Shown here one piece after another: positions 42,390-55,373 of a stretch of 64,000 nucleotides of DNA. The notes under the pieces are model-generated. The model worked only from the letters and a program-made list of their open reading frames with translations. It was not told the DNA's origin and ran no database searches. This stretch comes from Yanghanlia caeni (GTDB lineage: Bacteria > Pseudomonadota > Gammaproteobacteria > Burkholderiales > Burkholderiaceae_B). Numbering within the stretch: the stretch's first letter is position 1; each line of letters begins with the position of its first letter. Location: the NCBI GenBank assembly GCA_030733815.1, contig JAUZQE010000001.1, forward strand, positions 1-64,000, in the 5' to 3' direction. A program made the position numbers and the translations under genes.

Positions 42390-43349
42390 TCAGTACGGCA
42401 GAACGGTGCCGGCCAGCGCCGCCGCCACCATCATCACGCCCACCGCCATGTTCGAGCGAAATAGCATGAAGCTGCGGTCGGGCCGCTGGATGCTGAAGAC
42501 ACACATCTGCCACGTGAAGTGGCCGGCAATGGCGGCCATGACGACGTAATAGGGCCAGTTCATGCCCATGCCCCAGCCGGCATACAGCCACAGCAGCACG
42601 GTGGCCGCGTAAAAGCCGCTGATCCAGAGCTTGCCGCGGTCGCGAAAGCGCATGGCCGTAGAGTGCAGGCCCAGTCGCGCGTCGTCGCGCATGTCGACAT
42701 AGGCGTAGATCGAGTCATAGCCCACCTGCCACAGCACGGCACCCAGCCACATGGCCCAGGCGGCCAGCGGCACCGCGTCACGGGTGTCGGACCACGCCAT
42801 GAGCATGCCCCAGTTGAAAGCAATGCCCAGCACGACCTGGGGCCAGTTGGTGAAGCGCTTGCACAGCGGGTAAATGATGACGATAGGCAGCAGAATCACC
42901 GCCATCCAGCGGCTGTATTCATTGATGGCCAGCAGCAGAAGCGCACAGACGCACAATTGTGCAAAGACGAACCACAGCGCGTTGCGCAGACTGAGCTGGC
43001 CGCTGGTAAGCGGCCGGAAGCGCGTGCGCTCGACCTGGCTGTCGATGTCGCGATCGAAAATATCGTTGAAACAGCACCCCACGCCGCGCATCAGAAAAGC
43101 GCCCAGGCTGAAGACGAACAGGCGCCACAGGGTGGGCAGGCCGTCGGCCGCCTGAATCAGCGCCGCAATGGTGGGCAGCAGCGTCAGCCACGTGCCCACG
43201 GGCCGGTCGAGCCGGCACAACCGGGCATACGGCCCCCACGAACGGGGCAGCCAGCGTTCGACCCAATCGTCGGGCCGCATGTCGGCAAGATCGGGAACGG
43301 GCGGGCGGTCTTGGTCGAGGTTACGGTTCGAGGGTGAAGCCTGGGTCAT
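42390..43349 (-). CDS. ubiA: 4-hydroxybenzoate polyprenyltransferase
   Basis: The 319-residue membrane enzyme attaches the polyprenyl chain to 4-hydroxybenzoate in ubiquinone synthesis. Its motifs are RLDRPVGTWLTLLPT, GCCFNDIFDRDIDSQVERTRFRPLTSG (first Asp-rich motif) and YAYVDMRDDARLGLHSTA (second Asp-rich motif), with nine helices. The start at 43349 (MTQASPSNR) gives a 35-residue hydrophilic extension. It is preceded by an aminotransferase gene. Confidence 0.95.
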   Translation of the reverse strand: MTQASPSNRNLDQDRPPVPDLADMRPDDWVERWLPRSWGPYARLCRLDRPVGTWLTLLPTIAALIQAADGLPTLWRLFVFSLGAFLMRGVGCCFNDIFDRDIDSQVERTRFRPLTSGQLSLRNALWFVFAQLCVCALLLLAINEYSRWMAVILLPIVIIYPLCKRFTNWPQVVLGIAFNWGMLMAWSDTRDAVPLAAWAMWLGAVLWQVGYDSIYAYVDMRDDARLGLHSTAMRFRDRGKLWISGFYAATVLLWLYAGWGMGMNWPYYVVMAAIAGHFTWQMCVFSIQRPDRSFMLFRSNMAVGVMMVAAALAGTVLPY

Positions 43350-43369
43350 TGCAACGCGTAACGAGAAAA

Positions 43370-44563
43370 TCAGCTTGCGCGGATCAGTTCGCCAAGAATC
43401 TGCACGCCCTTGCGGATACGGTCTTCCGACACGGTGACGAAGCTCAGGCGCAACGTGTTCGTTTTGGGGCTGCCGGCATAGAACGGCGCACCCGGCACGA
43501 AGGCCACGTTGCGTTCGATGGCGCGTTCGAGCAGCCGGCTGCCGTCGATATGTTCGGGTAGTGTCACCCAGATGAACATGCCGCCTTCGGGGCGCGTGTA
43601 GCTGCAGGTATCGGGAAAGTGTTCCTGCAGCGCTTCGAGCATGTAGCCGCACTGGCGCTTGTAAAGGTCGCGCACGGCCGGAAGATGCTGCTCGAGGAAG
43701 CCGCCCTTGATCGTTTCGTAGACGGCCATCTGCGAAACGGTGGCCGTGTGCAGGTCGGTGGCCTGCTTGATCTGCACCAGCTTGGCAATGATGGGCCGCG
43801 GCGCCACGATATAGCCCAGACGCAGGCCGGGGGCGAGTACCTTCGAGAACGTACCCAGGCGCACCACGGTGGCGCCGGCCTTGCGGCCCAGCTGCAGCAG
43901 GCCCGGCAGGGGTTCGCCGGCGTAGCGCAGCTCGCCATAGGGGTCGTCTTCGACAATGGGCAGCTGCAGCGCCGCGCAGCGCTCGACCAGCGCCTGGCGC
44001 CGGGCGGTACTGAGCGACACGCCGGTGGGATTCTGAAAATTGGGCAACGCATACAGGAAGCGCGCGCCGGCCGCCAGCGTGTCGGTGATCCGTTCCGGAA
44101 TGAGGCCGCCTTCGTCGGTGGGAACGGGCGCGTAAACGGGTTCGAACAGCGAGAACGACTGCAGGGCGCCCAGGTAGCTGGGGGCTTCCACCAGCACCTT
44201 GCTGCCTGGGTCGATGAACAGCTTGCCCAGCATGTCGAGCGCCTGCTGCGAACCGGAGACGATGAGCACTTCATCGAGCGAGATATCGACGCCGCGCTTG
44301 CGGAAATCGTCGGCCACCCACTGACGCAGGGGCGTGTAGCCTTCGGTGGGGCCGTACTGCAGGGCCGAGCGGCCGTTCTGCTGCAACACGCGATCGAACG
44401 CGGCGTTGATTTCTTCAACCGGAAACCCGCCGGGCGCCGGCAAACCGCCTGCAAACGAAATGACCTCGGGCCGTTCGGTGACTTTCAGGATCTCTCGGAT
44501 CGTTGAGCTGGTGAGCTTCTGAGCGCGCTGCGAGAACGTGTAGGGAAGAGTGTACGAGTCCAT
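43370..44563 (-). CDS. PLP-dependent aminotransferase, class I/II (MocR-like, 2-aminoadipate-type)
   Basis: The 397-residue fold-type I enzyme has ISFAGGLPAPGGFP at the N-terminus and SGSQQALDMLGKL before the cofactor pocket. NFQNPTGVSLS and VEDDPYGELRY follow, with the Schiff-base lysine in RLGTFSKVLAPGLRLGY. This is the group of 2-aminoadipate/valine-pyruvate-like transaminases; exact substrates are unknown. It lies 20 bases upstream of ubiA and 55 bases downstream of a second transaminase gene. The two transaminases are from different subgroups. Confidence 0.85.
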   Translation of the reverse strand: MDSYTLPYTFSQRAQKLTSSTIREILKVTERPEVISFAGGLPAPGGFPVEEINAAFDRVLQQNGRSALQYGPTEGYTPLRQWVADDFRKRGVDISLDEVLIVSGSQQALDMLGKLFIDPGSKVLVEAPSYLGALQSFSLFEPVYAPVPTDEGGLIPERITDTLAAGARFLYALPNFQNPTGVSLSTARRQALVERCAALQLPIVEDDPYGELRYAGEPLPGLLQLGRKAGATVVRLGTFSKVLAPGLRLGYIVAPRPIIAKLVQIKQATDLHTATVSQMAVYETIKGGFLEQHLPAVRDLYKRQCGYMLEALQEHFPDTCSYTRPEGGMFIWVTLPEHIDGSRLLERAIERNVAFVPGAPFYAGSPKTNTLRLSFVTVSEDRIRKGVQILGELIRAS

Positions 44564-44617
44564 GAAAAGAGAGATCCAGAAAAAGAACGGAATCTTCTAG
44601 ATTACCGTAAAAGTGGG

Positions 44618-45817
44618 TCAGTCGCGCTCAAGCACGTCAACCAGCGCGTCGGTGAAGTGTTCGAGATTGGCGTTGTTCAGGCCCGGTACCGCGATGCGGC
44701 CGGAATCAATAATGTATACACCGTGGCGCTCCCGCAGGGCAACCAGCTGTTCGCGCGAGAGCCCGCTATAGGTGAACATGCCCTTTTGCTGCAGAAAGTA
44801 ATCGGCATCGTAACCCGGCAGTTTGGCCGCCAGCATTTCGTGCACGGCCTTGCGCACCTGAGCCATGCGCCGGCGCATGGCTTCAACCTCGGTGAGCCAC
44901 TGGGCGTGGCGCTGCGGGTCGTTCAGCACGCCCGCCACCACGTGGCCGCCGTGCCAGGGTGCGCTGGAATAGATGCGCCGCACCACGGCCTTGAGCTGCC
45001 CCAGCACGAGTTCGGCTTCATCTGCCGAAGCGCACACCACCGACAGCCCGCCACAGCGTTCACCGTACACCGACAGATTCTTCGAAAACGAATTGGCGAC
45101 GAGGAAGGAAAGGCCGGCGTCGGCCATGGCCCGCACCGCGTACGCGTCTTCTTCCATGCCTTCGCCCATGCCCTGGTAGGCCAGGTCGAGGAAGGGAATC
45201 AGGCCGCGTTCCAGCATGACGGCAATGATCTGCTGCCACTGTTCAGGGGTGGGATCGACACCGGTGGGGTTGTGGCAGCACGGGTGCAGCAGCACGATGC
45301 TGCGGGCCGGCAATTCGTTCAGGCAGTTCATCATGGCGTCGAACGCCAGCCCCTTGGTGTCGGGATCGTAATACGGGTAGCTGTGCGTGGTGATGCCGGC
45401 GCCACCAAAAATGGCATGGTGGTTGTCCCAGGCGGGGTCGCTGATCCATACCCCGGCAAGCGGGTAGGCGTCGTGAAGCAGGTCGGCCCCCACCTTGAGT
45501 GCGCCGGTGCCGCCCAGCGTCTGGATCGTGGCCACCTTGCCCTCGGCCACCACGCGGCTATCGGCGCCGAACACCACGCGCTGCACCGCGCTGCGGTAGC
45601 TGGCCAGGCCCTCCATGGGCAGGTACACGCGCGGGCTGGGGTCGTCGGCCAGTTCCTTCTGAACCGCGGCGACCGACGGCAATACGGGAATGCGCCCGTT
45701 TTCGTCGTAGTACAGCCCGATGGTGAGGTTGATCTTTTGCGGGTGCGTATTACGATGAAAGGCGTCGTTCAGCCCGAAGATCGGGTCGCCGGCGTACTGC
45801 TGTAGGTGCTGGAACAT
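44618..45817 (-). CDS. Aromatic amino acid / aspartate aminotransferase (subgroup Ia)
   Basis: The 399-residue transaminase matches the AspC/TyrB subgroup. It starts MFQHLQQYAGDPIFGLNDAF, with INLTIGLYYDE, HPCCHNPTGVDPT (substrate-binding Arg region) and the PLP lysine in SFSKNLSVYGERCG. The C-terminal YIIDSGRIAVPGLN carries the conserved carboxylate-binding Arg. It transfers amino groups between aromatic amino acids or aspartate and 2-oxoglutarate. The ATG at 45817 is used because the 15 extra residues of the longer frame are unlike the family. It is divergent from the oxygenase gene at 45930. Confidence 0.9.
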   Translation of the reverse strand: MFQHLQQYAGDPIFGLNDAFHRNTHPQKINLTIGLYYDENGRIPVLPSVAAVQKELADDPSPRVYLPMEGLASYRSAVQRVVFGADSRVVAEGKVATIQTLGGTGALKVGADLLHDAYPLAGVWISDPAWDNHHAIFGGAGITTHSYPYYDPDTKGLAFDAMMNCLNELPARSIVLLHPCCHNPTGVDPTPEQWQQIIAVMLERGLIPFLDLAYQGMGEGMEEDAYAVRAMADAGLSFLVANSFSKNLSVYGERCGGLSVVCASADEAELVLGQLKAVVRRIYSSAPWHGGHVVAGVLNDPQRHAQWLTEVEAMRRRMAQVRKAVHEMLAAKLPGYDADYFLQQKGMFTYSGLSREQLVALRERHGVYIIDSGRIAVPGLNNANLEHFTDALVDVLERD

Positions 45818-45929
45818 GGTGTTGGAGCCTGCCTGAAATACGGGATTCCGGAAAAAAGGCACGCCGCGCTGTACGCTTTGTACGCTATACGTGCCGACTC
45901 AAATCGAAATCATTATAAGGACATGGATC

Positions 45930-46559
45930 ATGACTGAGCGCGAGTTCGACGCCCTGTTTCGCGATATCGCGGAGCAGGGCTTGAGCATCACCGACGGCCT
46001 GCTTCCCGCCGATCTCATCGACGGCCTTTACCGCGAAGCACTTCACGCCTGGCAGGCGGGCCGGTTCAGCCCCGCACGTGTGGGGCATTCACGCCAGCCG
46101 CAGCGCATCAGCGCAATACGCGGCGACACCATCATGTGGCTCGATTCCGCATCGGGCAGCCCGGCGCAGGAACGCTTCATCGACTGGAGCGAACGCCTGC
46201 GCAACGCGCTGAACCAGAACTTTTACCTGGGTCTGCAGCGCACCGAATTTCATTATGCGCGCTACGACGCCGGCCGGGGTTACGCCCGGCATATCGACCA
46301 GCACCGCGGCCAGCCGCACCGGCGCATCACCCTGATTCTTTATCTGACGCCCGACCGGCGGCCCGACGATGGCGGGGAACTGTGCCTGTACCGGCCGGAA
46401 GAGCCCGAACGGGAATGGCTGCGCGTTGCGCCGGAACGCGGCAGGCTGGTGCTGTTTCGCAGCGAACTGATTCCGCACGCCGTACTGCCTGCACGGCGCC
46501 CGCGCTGGAGCATGACGGGGTGGTTCCGCAACGACGGCATCCTTCTGCAGGCGGCATGA
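45930..46559 (+). CDS. 2-oxoglutarate/Fe(II)-dependent oxygenase family protein
   Basis: The 209-residue protein has the double-stranded beta-helix iron site, HIDQH (His-x-Asp) at about residue 125 and a distal His in PHAVLPARR. An RWSMTGWFR Arg can bind 2-oxoglutarate. It resembles the prolyl-4-hydroxylase-type SM-20/PKHD group that modifies proteins or small molecules. The start at 45930 (MTEREFDAL) has AAGGA 10 bases upstream. The substrate is unknown. Confidence 0.78.
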   Translation: MTEREFDALFRDIAEQGLSITDGLLPADLIDGLYREALHAWQAGRFSPARVGHSRQPQRISAIRGDTIMWLDSASGSPAQERFIDWSERLRNALNQNFYLGLQRTEFHYARYDAGRGYARHIDQHRGQPHRRITLILYLTPDRRPDDGGELCLYRPEEPEREWLRVAPERGRLVLFRSELIPHAVLPARRPRWSMTGWFRNDGILLQAA

Positions 46560-46631
46560 AACGGCCCGGTGCACCCGGGCCCGATCAGCACCACCGCCGG
46601 CGCCACGCCTGCCGGCAGCGATTGGCAGCCC

Positions 46632-47528
46632 CTACAACAGCCGTTCGAACCACGCGAGCGCGCGCTGCCAGCCGTCAGTGGCGGCGTCGGCGCGGTAGCT
46701 GGGCCGGTAATCGGCATGAAAGGCATGCGGCGCATCGGGGTACACCACGAACTCCGACGCCTTCGCCGCGTCACTGCCCCTGGCGAGCGCCGCCTTCATT
46801 TTTTCCACGGTTTCGACCGGTATGCCGCCATCGTTGCCGCCATAAAGGCCCAGCACAGGCGCGTTGATATCGGCCACAAGATCAAGCGGCTGGCGTGGCC
46901 GGAGTTCATCGGTCTCGCCGTCGAGGCCGCCGTACCACGCCACACCGGCCTTGAGGCGTGGGTTGTGGGCAGCGTACAGCCACACCACTCGCCCGCCCCA
47001 GCAGAAACCGGTGATGCCCAGACGATTGACGTTGCCGCCGTTACGGCCGGCCCAGGTCACCGCCGCATCGAGGTCGGCCAGAACCTGTTCGTCGGGCACC
47101 TTGCTGACCACCTCGCTCAGCAGCCGCGAAATTTCGGTGTAACGCGACACCTCGCCCTGGCGCACGTACAGTTCCGGCGCAAGCGCCAGGTAGCCTTCAT
47201 GCGCGAGCCGGCGGCACACGTCCTGAATGTAGGCATGCACGCCGAAAATTTCCTGAACGACCAGAATCACCGGGGCCTCGGTGGCCCCTTCCGGCATCGC
47301 CCGGTAGGCGGGAATGGAGCCGCCTTCCACGGGAATGCGCACGGCCCCGGCGGTCAGGCCGCTGGCTTCGGTGGTGATGGCGGTTTGGGCAACCACGGGG
47401 CCGGCGGCGGCTGCGAACCCCGCCGCCAGCGTGGTGGCCAAAAAGTCGCGCCGCCCCAGCTTCAATGGCGGCAGCAGGCTGTCGTACTCGGCGCGCAGCG
47501 CGCGCCCGATCGCGGGCGGTTTCGTCAT
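46632..47528 (-). CDS. Dienelactone hydrolase family protein with Tat signal
   Basis: The 298-residue alpha/beta hydrolase begins with a twin-arginine signal (LGRRDFLATTLAAGFAAAAG, about 25-45) and so is probably exported folded. The catalytic Cys is in GITGFCWGGR, the Asp in GGNDGG, and the His in APHAFHADYR, the dienelactone hydrolase triad. Members open lactone rings such as dienelactone in aromatic degradation, though exported members have undefined roles. It converges on the oxygenase gene with 72 bases between stops. Confidence 0.85.
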   Translation of the reverse strand: MTKPPAIGRALRAEYDSLLPPLKLGRRDFLATTLAAGFAAAAGPVVAQTAITTEASGLTAGAVRIPVEGGSIPAYRAMPEGATEAPVILVVQEIFGVHAYIQDVCRRLAHEGYLALAPELYVRQGEVSRYTEISRLLSEVVSKVPDEQVLADLDAAVTWAGRNGGNVNRLGITGFCWGGRVVWLYAAHNPRLKAGVAWYGGLDGETDELRPRQPLDLVADINAPVLGLYGGNDGGIPVETVEKMKAALARGSDAAKASEFVVYPDAPHAFHADYRPSYRADAATDGWQRALAWFERLL

Positions 47529-47628
47529 GGGCAGCTCCTTTGCAGGGGGAATGGCGTTCTTCCGATTATTCAGAAACCGGGTTCTTGCTACAAGAAAAAA
47601 TCTGCTTCGTCGCGCCCCGCGCCGCGAC

Positions 47629-47784
47629 TCATTTGCCGCTTTTGGTGCCCGAATGGCGTTTTCCCGAATCGCTGCCGCGCTTCCCGGATTTGCCGGCGCT
47701 CTTGTCGTCGACGTGCTCGGGCTTGCCCTTGCGCGAAGTCGAGGCGAGCTCGTCGAGCTCCTTCTGGCTCATGGTTTCGTACAT
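47629..47784 (-). CDS. Small Lys/Ser-rich protein of unknown function
   Basis: The 51-residue frame starts MYETMSQKELDELAS and continues as a Lys/Ser/Gly-rich tail (GKSGKRGSDSGKRHSGTKSGK). Such short basic tails occur in DNA- or RNA-binding small proteins; none can be assigned here. An internal ATG (MSQKELDEL) is an alternative start. Codon use is host-like, but the short length leaves doubt. Confidence 0.45.
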   Translation of the reverse strand: MYETMSQKELDELASTSRKGKPEHVDDKSAGKSGKRGSDSGKRHSGTKSGK

Positions 47785-47874
47785 TGAGCGCGATGCGCCC
47801 TGTGTCACACGGCAGTGACGCCCGGAACCTGGCGGCAAGCGATTTCGCCGCGCCCTGCCCGCGTGGCTGCCGGT

Positions 47875-50529
47875 TTACTCGCTTTCGGCCCAGATGCGCG
47901 CCAGCGCCTGGCTCGCCTTCGCCTCGAAGCGCACGATGAGCGCGCGGTTGGCTTCAACCAGGCGTCGTTCGGCCTCGATTTCTTTCACGACCCGCCGTTG
48001 AACGGACAGTTCGGGCACCGGCAACAGGTGCTCTTCCACGGTGCGCTTGCGCATCGAGGGCGGGCGAGCGCCACTTGCCCACGTGGAAAGGTCAAAGGAA
48101 AGCAGCCAGTACAGCAGGTATTCCGGCAACAGCCGGCGCGTGTCGGGCACGAGGCCCATGACGTTGTTGTCGAACGTGGCCTCGCGGCTCAGCATGCGCT
48201 TCTTGTTCGTGGCGATGGCCGCGCCGGTTTTGGGAAAGATGACGGTTCCGGCCGGGAAGGTGCGCGCGCCCATGGCGGCAAGGGCGTCGGCATCGACCGT
48301 ATGATTCTGCACGGTAATGCGCAGTTCATTGCCCGGCAGGTTCATGTCGCTGACCTTCAGAAAGGGATACGGCATGCCCTGGCGCCCCTGGTGTGCAACG
48401 GGGAAACCGTAGCCGCCCGTCACCCGGGCCACCTCTTTAATGGGGCACAGCGGCCAGGCGGGATCGATGACGATGCGGGGCATGTAGTGCTGCACCACCC
48501 GCCGCGCGCCCTCGATCACGTTCTGATAACTTTCGATTTCGCGCACCACGTCGCGCTGAACATCGAGCGGCGGCAGAGGCAGGCAGTAGCGCCGCAGGCG
48601 GGAAAAATGCCGTTTGTAGCCATCGGGCGCCAAAGGTCGCAACCGCAGGCACCAGTACAGGAAGTCGGGCAGAAGCGCGTCGGCCGTCTCGAGTATGCGG
48701 ATGCCGTCGGCCCCTTGCGCGAACGGCTGTGTCACCCGCTTTACCGCGCAGGTGTGGTCGCCAAAAACCACCAGCGGCTTGGCCGGATGCACCAGTGCCT
48801 GTTCATCGTTTGTCCAGCCCGCCACCGCCTCGCGCGACTGATCAATGACGGGAAAGCGGCCGGCTTCCAGGTACGCCCAGCGCGGAATCTTCGCGGGAGG
48901 GGCAATGCTGCGAACCACCTGCGACACCCGCACGACCGGATACGCGGTGTGCAGGGCACACACCTCGTGATACCGGTCGGCACTCAGGCTGCACTCGTCG
49001 TCATCACAGATGCGGTCACGCCCCACAGCCAGCACCTCGAGCCCGGCTGGCGGGTCAACCCGCCCCTGCCCCAGGAACTGCCGCAGCACGCGCAGGACCA
49101 CCGGCAGATCGTTGCGTTCGATGGGCCGGCGCTGCAACCCCAGGTCGAAACCATCGTTCCTGACCCTGATGAAGAGGATTTCGCCGCAACGGGGGGCACG
49201 CCGCTTGTCGAGAACGAGGATCGACGTCTTCACCCCGCTGTACGGATTGAAGACGCCGGCAGGCAATGAAATTACGGCCATCAGGCTGGTCTGCACCAGC
49301 ATGCGCCGCAGCTCGCGGTGCGCAGCCTGATTCTGAAAGACGATGCCTTCGGGCACCACGATGGCGGCACGCCCGTTGGGGCTGAGGTGCCCGGCAATGT
49401 AATCGACGAACAGCACTTCCGAGCGCCGCGACTGCACCGCAAACCGCGCGTGCGGCCGAATACCACCCCGTGGCGACATGAAAGGGGGATTTGCAAGGAT
49501 CACGTCGGCCTGCTCGCCCCACCTTTCTTCGGAGGTGAGCGTGTCGTATTCCCTGATGCACGGCTCGGGCAAGCCGTGCAAATACATGTTGACCCCGGTG
49601 CGCGACAAGCTCCGCCGTTCAGGGCGGGGAAGGATAGCGCGGACGGCGCAGCCGTCCTATAATGGCATTGCTGCCGACAACCAAGGCAGCCTACGGCAGG
49701 GCATGCCGGAAGTAACGCCTGTGGAGATACGAGCAGCGGTTGCGCACTCGGCCCAGGAACCCACCGAAGCGACTCAGGGCTGCTCAATGCCGCCCCTGAG
49801 CGCCGTAGGAATCTCCGGCCTTCAGGCTGGGGAGGATGTCAACAGGGAAAGGCGCACCATGTCGGGCGAGATATCGTAGCCGCGCAGCTGCGCGTTCAAT
49901 TGCCGGCGCTCGTCGGGCGTGAGCCGGTGACCGTTGCTGCCCAGAATGTGCCGGTACGACGCAATGAGAAAGCCCGCCGTTCCACATGCCGGGTCGAGAA
50001 TCACCTCGTGCTTGCGGGGGTCGAGCACCTGAACCATGAAGTCGATGAGATGACGCGGCGTACGGAACTGCCCCGCGTCGCCCTGACTGCCCAGCACCGC
50101 CAGCAGGTACTCGAATGCGTCACCCAGGCGCTCGGAATGATCGTAGACGAACCCGTCGATGGCCTGCAAAAAGCGGCGCAACGTCGCGGGATCGCGATAC
50201 GGCAGGTAGGCGTTTCTGAAGATCTTCTGAAACAGCGGCGGGATGCCGGGATTGCGATTCATGTGCCGAATCGCCTCGGCATAACGGCTCAGCACCTGGC
50301 GCCCGCTCAGGCCGGCATCAAGCAGCTGCGGCCAGGCATGGCGCTGGAACTCACCGGCAAAGAAGCTGCGCCGGCCACCCCGGGCCTCGGCCTCGCTGTC
50401 CATGTCGTGCATGAACTTGTAGATCAGCGCAATGGTGATCTGCTCGACCTGTGCCTTCGGGTCGGGCACCTTGCCGACGAGGATGTCGCGGCAGGCGTCG
50501 ATACGACGCCTGGTTACGGAATCGAGCAT
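47875..50529 (-). pseudogene. Type I-like N6-adenine methyltransferase with fused specificity domains (M-S), split by a 249-bp element
   Basis: With the insertion at 49594-49842 removed the gene encodes 801 residues. The first 165 are the helical HsdM-like N-terminus, then DPACGTAGF (AdoMet motif I, 179-186) and NPPF (motif IV, about 264-267). From about residue 400 there are two target-recognition domains of the HsdS type, with LPLPPLDVQRDVVREIE and LLPVPELSVQRRVVKEIE as conserved-region repeats. The fusion of M and S is unusual. No restriction subunit is adjacent. The element lies between motifs I and IV at the join DMVRLSL + VNMYLHG, exactly in frame. The 5' piece ends in LTSSPA, and the 3' piece could restart at an element TTG. 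Methylation activity is probably lost. Confidence 0.85.
49594..49842 (+). mobile_element. 249-bp non-autonomous IS200/IS605-like element, copy 3
   Basis: Identical to copies 1 and 2 over 249 bases, following TTGAC (49589-49593) and ending GTCAA. It is antisense to the methyltransferase gene. The bases just after the right end are CAGGGAAAGGCGCACC. It lies about 43.5 kb from copy 2, so the family has spread beyond one locus. Confidence 0.85.
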
Positions 50530-50571
50530 TGCGTACCGTCGCTACCCGTGCCGCAGGGCGGCGGCCCAAGC

Positions 50572-51051
50572 CTAGAACGGAATGTCGTCGTCGAGATCGG
50601 CCAGGTTGGTGGGTTCCTGTGAGGCGGGGCGCTGCGGCGCAGCCGCCTGTGCCGGGCGCTGCTGCGGGGCGCGCGCGGGGGCCTGGTTGAAGTCGCCGCC
50701 GCCCATGTCGTCGCCGCGCCCGCCCAGCATTTGCATCTGTTCAGCCACGATTTCGGTGGAATAGCGGTCTTGCCCGGTTTCCTTGTCTTGCCACTTGCGC
50801 GTTTTGATGCGGCCTTCAACATAGACGGCCCGGCCCTTGCGCAGGTATTCGCCCGCGATTTCAGCCAGACGGTTGTAGAACACCACGCGGTGCCACTCGG
50901 TTTCCTCGCGCCGTTCGCCCGTGGCGCGATCCTTCCATGTGGAAGTGGTGGCCAGCGAAATGTTGCAGATCGCCACGCCATCGGGGCTGTAGCGCACTTC
51001 GGGGTCGCGCCCCAGGTTGCCGATAAGAATGACTTTGTTGACGGAGGCCAT
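50572..51051 (-). CDS. ssb: Single-stranded DNA-binding protein
   Basis: The 159-residue SSB has the OB fold with [21 protein letters not shown] and ISLATTSTW, and [23 protein letters not shown] at the ssDNA face. A Gln/Pro/Ala-rich linker and the acidic tip DLDDDIPF follow; the tip binds repair and replication partners. The ATG at 51051 is preceded by an in-frame non-conserved triplet run and is the family start. It lies next to an MFS gene and uvrA, a common betaproteobacterial neighbourhood. Copy 3 of the IS605-like element, which relies on single-stranded DNA for transposition, is 730 bases away by coincidence. Confidence 0.97.
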   Translation of the reverse strand: MASVNKVILIGNLGRDPEVRYSPDGVAICNISLATTSTWKDRATGERREETEWHRVVFYNRLAEIAGEYLRKGRAVYVEGRIKTRKWQDKETGQDRYSTEIVAEQMQMLGGRGDDMGGGDFNQAPARAPQQRPAQAAAPQRPASQEPTNLADLDDDIPF

Positions 51052-51128
51052 GTTTTGCACCTGTATGAAAGAAGGGTTCCTGCATGATTATCGTGCATCA
51101 CCCCCATGGGCGACACCATCATGCGTAA

Positions 51129-52358
51129 TCAATGCGACTGACGGGATTGTCCTGCATCGGGCACGGGTCGCATGCCCAGGGCTACCAGCAACCACAGCGC
51201 CGTGAGCGCGGCGGCCACCCAGAAGACGGCCGGCACACTGCCGCGCGCCGCCAGCACGCCGCCCAGTACGCCGCCCGCGAACACCCCCAGCGACTGCGCA
51301 GTATTGTAGAAACCCAGTGCCAGCCCCTTGTACGCGGGCGGCGCCACACGCGACACCAGCGAGGGCTGCAGGGCCTCGAGAATGTTGAACGCCACGAAGA
51401 ACAACACCAGCAGGGTGAAGAGTGCCGCAAACGAATCGCTGAAACCCGGCATGAGGGCAAGCACCAGCGCCATGCCCAGCACCGAGGCTTCGAGCGCCCG
51501 CTTGTGCACGCGGCGCGTTTCCGTATAGAACACCGCCGGCACCATGGCCACGAACGACAGGCCGATGACGGGCAGGTACACCTTCCAGAGGCTGCCGGTG
51601 TCGTAGCCGCCCAGCCGCGCCAGCAGCCCGGGCATGACGATGAACAATGCCATCAGCACGCCGTGCAACACAAACACGCCAAAGTTCAGGCGCAGCAGAT
51701 CGAGGTGGCCGAGTACGTCGCGCGCCCGTGCCTGCACGATGTCTTCATCCTGGCGCGGCACCGTGGGCACGGCAAAGGCGGCGATCAGCAGGCACACGAA
51801 GCCCAGCAGGCTGATCACCCAGAACAGGCCCGACAGCCCGAACGCGCCCACCAGCATGGGCGAAAGCACCAGCGAGGCCGCAAACGACAGCCCGATCGAG
51901 GCCCCCACCATGGCCATGGCCCGGGTGCGCACCTCGGGGCGCGTGGCGTCGGCCACCCAGGCGGTAATGGCCGCCGACACCGCACCAAGCCCCTGCAGGG
52001 TGCGCCCCGCGATGATCCAGTTCACGTTTTCCGCCAGCGCGCACACGATGCCGCCCACGACGAACAACACCATGCCCGCCACGATGACGAGGCGACGCCC
52101 GTAGCGGTCGGACGCCATGCCCAGCGGAATCTGCATGAACGCCTGCGTGAGCCCGTAGGCGCCCAGCGCCAGCCCCACGCGGGTGGCATCGTTACCGCCG
52201 GGAATGGCCTGGGCCGCCACCGCGAACACCGGTGTGAGCAGAAACAGCCCCAGCATGCGCGAGGCAAACAGCAAAGCCAGCATGATGCTGGCGCGGCGTT
52301 CGGTGGCGGTGAGTTTGAGCCGTTGTGGCGTGTCGGCGCGTGCTGCGGCCTGGGTCAT
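51129..52358 (-). CDS. MFS transporter
   Basis: The 409-residue protein has twelve hydrophobic segments and the MFS loop motif [18 protein letters not shown] between TM2 and TM3. The start at 52358 ([11 protein letters not shown]) is preferred because the upstream extension would overlap uvrA's promoter and start. This gene is commonly found between ssb and uvrA in Bordetella relatives. The substrate is unknown. It is divergent from uvrA with 84 bases between starts. Confidence 0.85.
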   Translation of the reverse strand: MTQAAARADTPQRLKLTATERRASIMLALLFASRMLGLFLLTPVFAVAAQAIPGGNDATRVGLALGAYGLTQAFMQIPLGMASDRYGRRLVIVAGMVLFVVGGIVCALAENVNWIIAGRTLQGLGAVSAAITAWVADATRPEVRTRAMAMVGASIGLSFAASLVLSPMLVGAFGLSGLFWVISLLGFVCLLIAAFAVPTVPRQDEDIVQARARDVLGHLDLLRLNFGVFVLHGVLMALFIVMPGLLARLGGYDTGSLWKVYLPVIGLSFVAMVPAVFYTETRRVHKRALEASVLGMALVLALMPGFSDSFAALFTLLVLFFVAFNILEALQPSLVSRVAPPAYKGLALGFYNTAQSLGVFAGGVLGGVLAARGSVPAVFWVAAALTALWLLVALGMRPVPDAGQSRQSH

Positions 52359-52442
52359 GTAGGCGTACTCTCGGAGTCTGGGAAATGCACTGCGCGCTAT
52401 AGTAGCAAGTTGGCCATAGGAAAACGTAGGCATAGCTCAAGG

Positions 52443-55295
<2,853 letters not shown>

Positions 55296-55373
55296 TCTGG
55301 GTAATGCGCACGCAGCAGACCGCCCGAACGTGGGGGTGCCGGTGCCGTGGGGACGTGTTCAGCGCACCGCCGA

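Noticed and set aside
46560-46590. Terminator between the oxygenase and dienelactone hydrolase genes
   Set aside because: The stem GGCCCGG/CCGGGCC is present but no T-tract follows on either strand, so it was not called.
51132-52442. 5' extension of the uvrA frame giving a 1387-residue protein
   Set aside because: It is antisense to the MFS gene with highly charged, low-complexity Arg/His/Gln text; UvrA homology starts at 52443.
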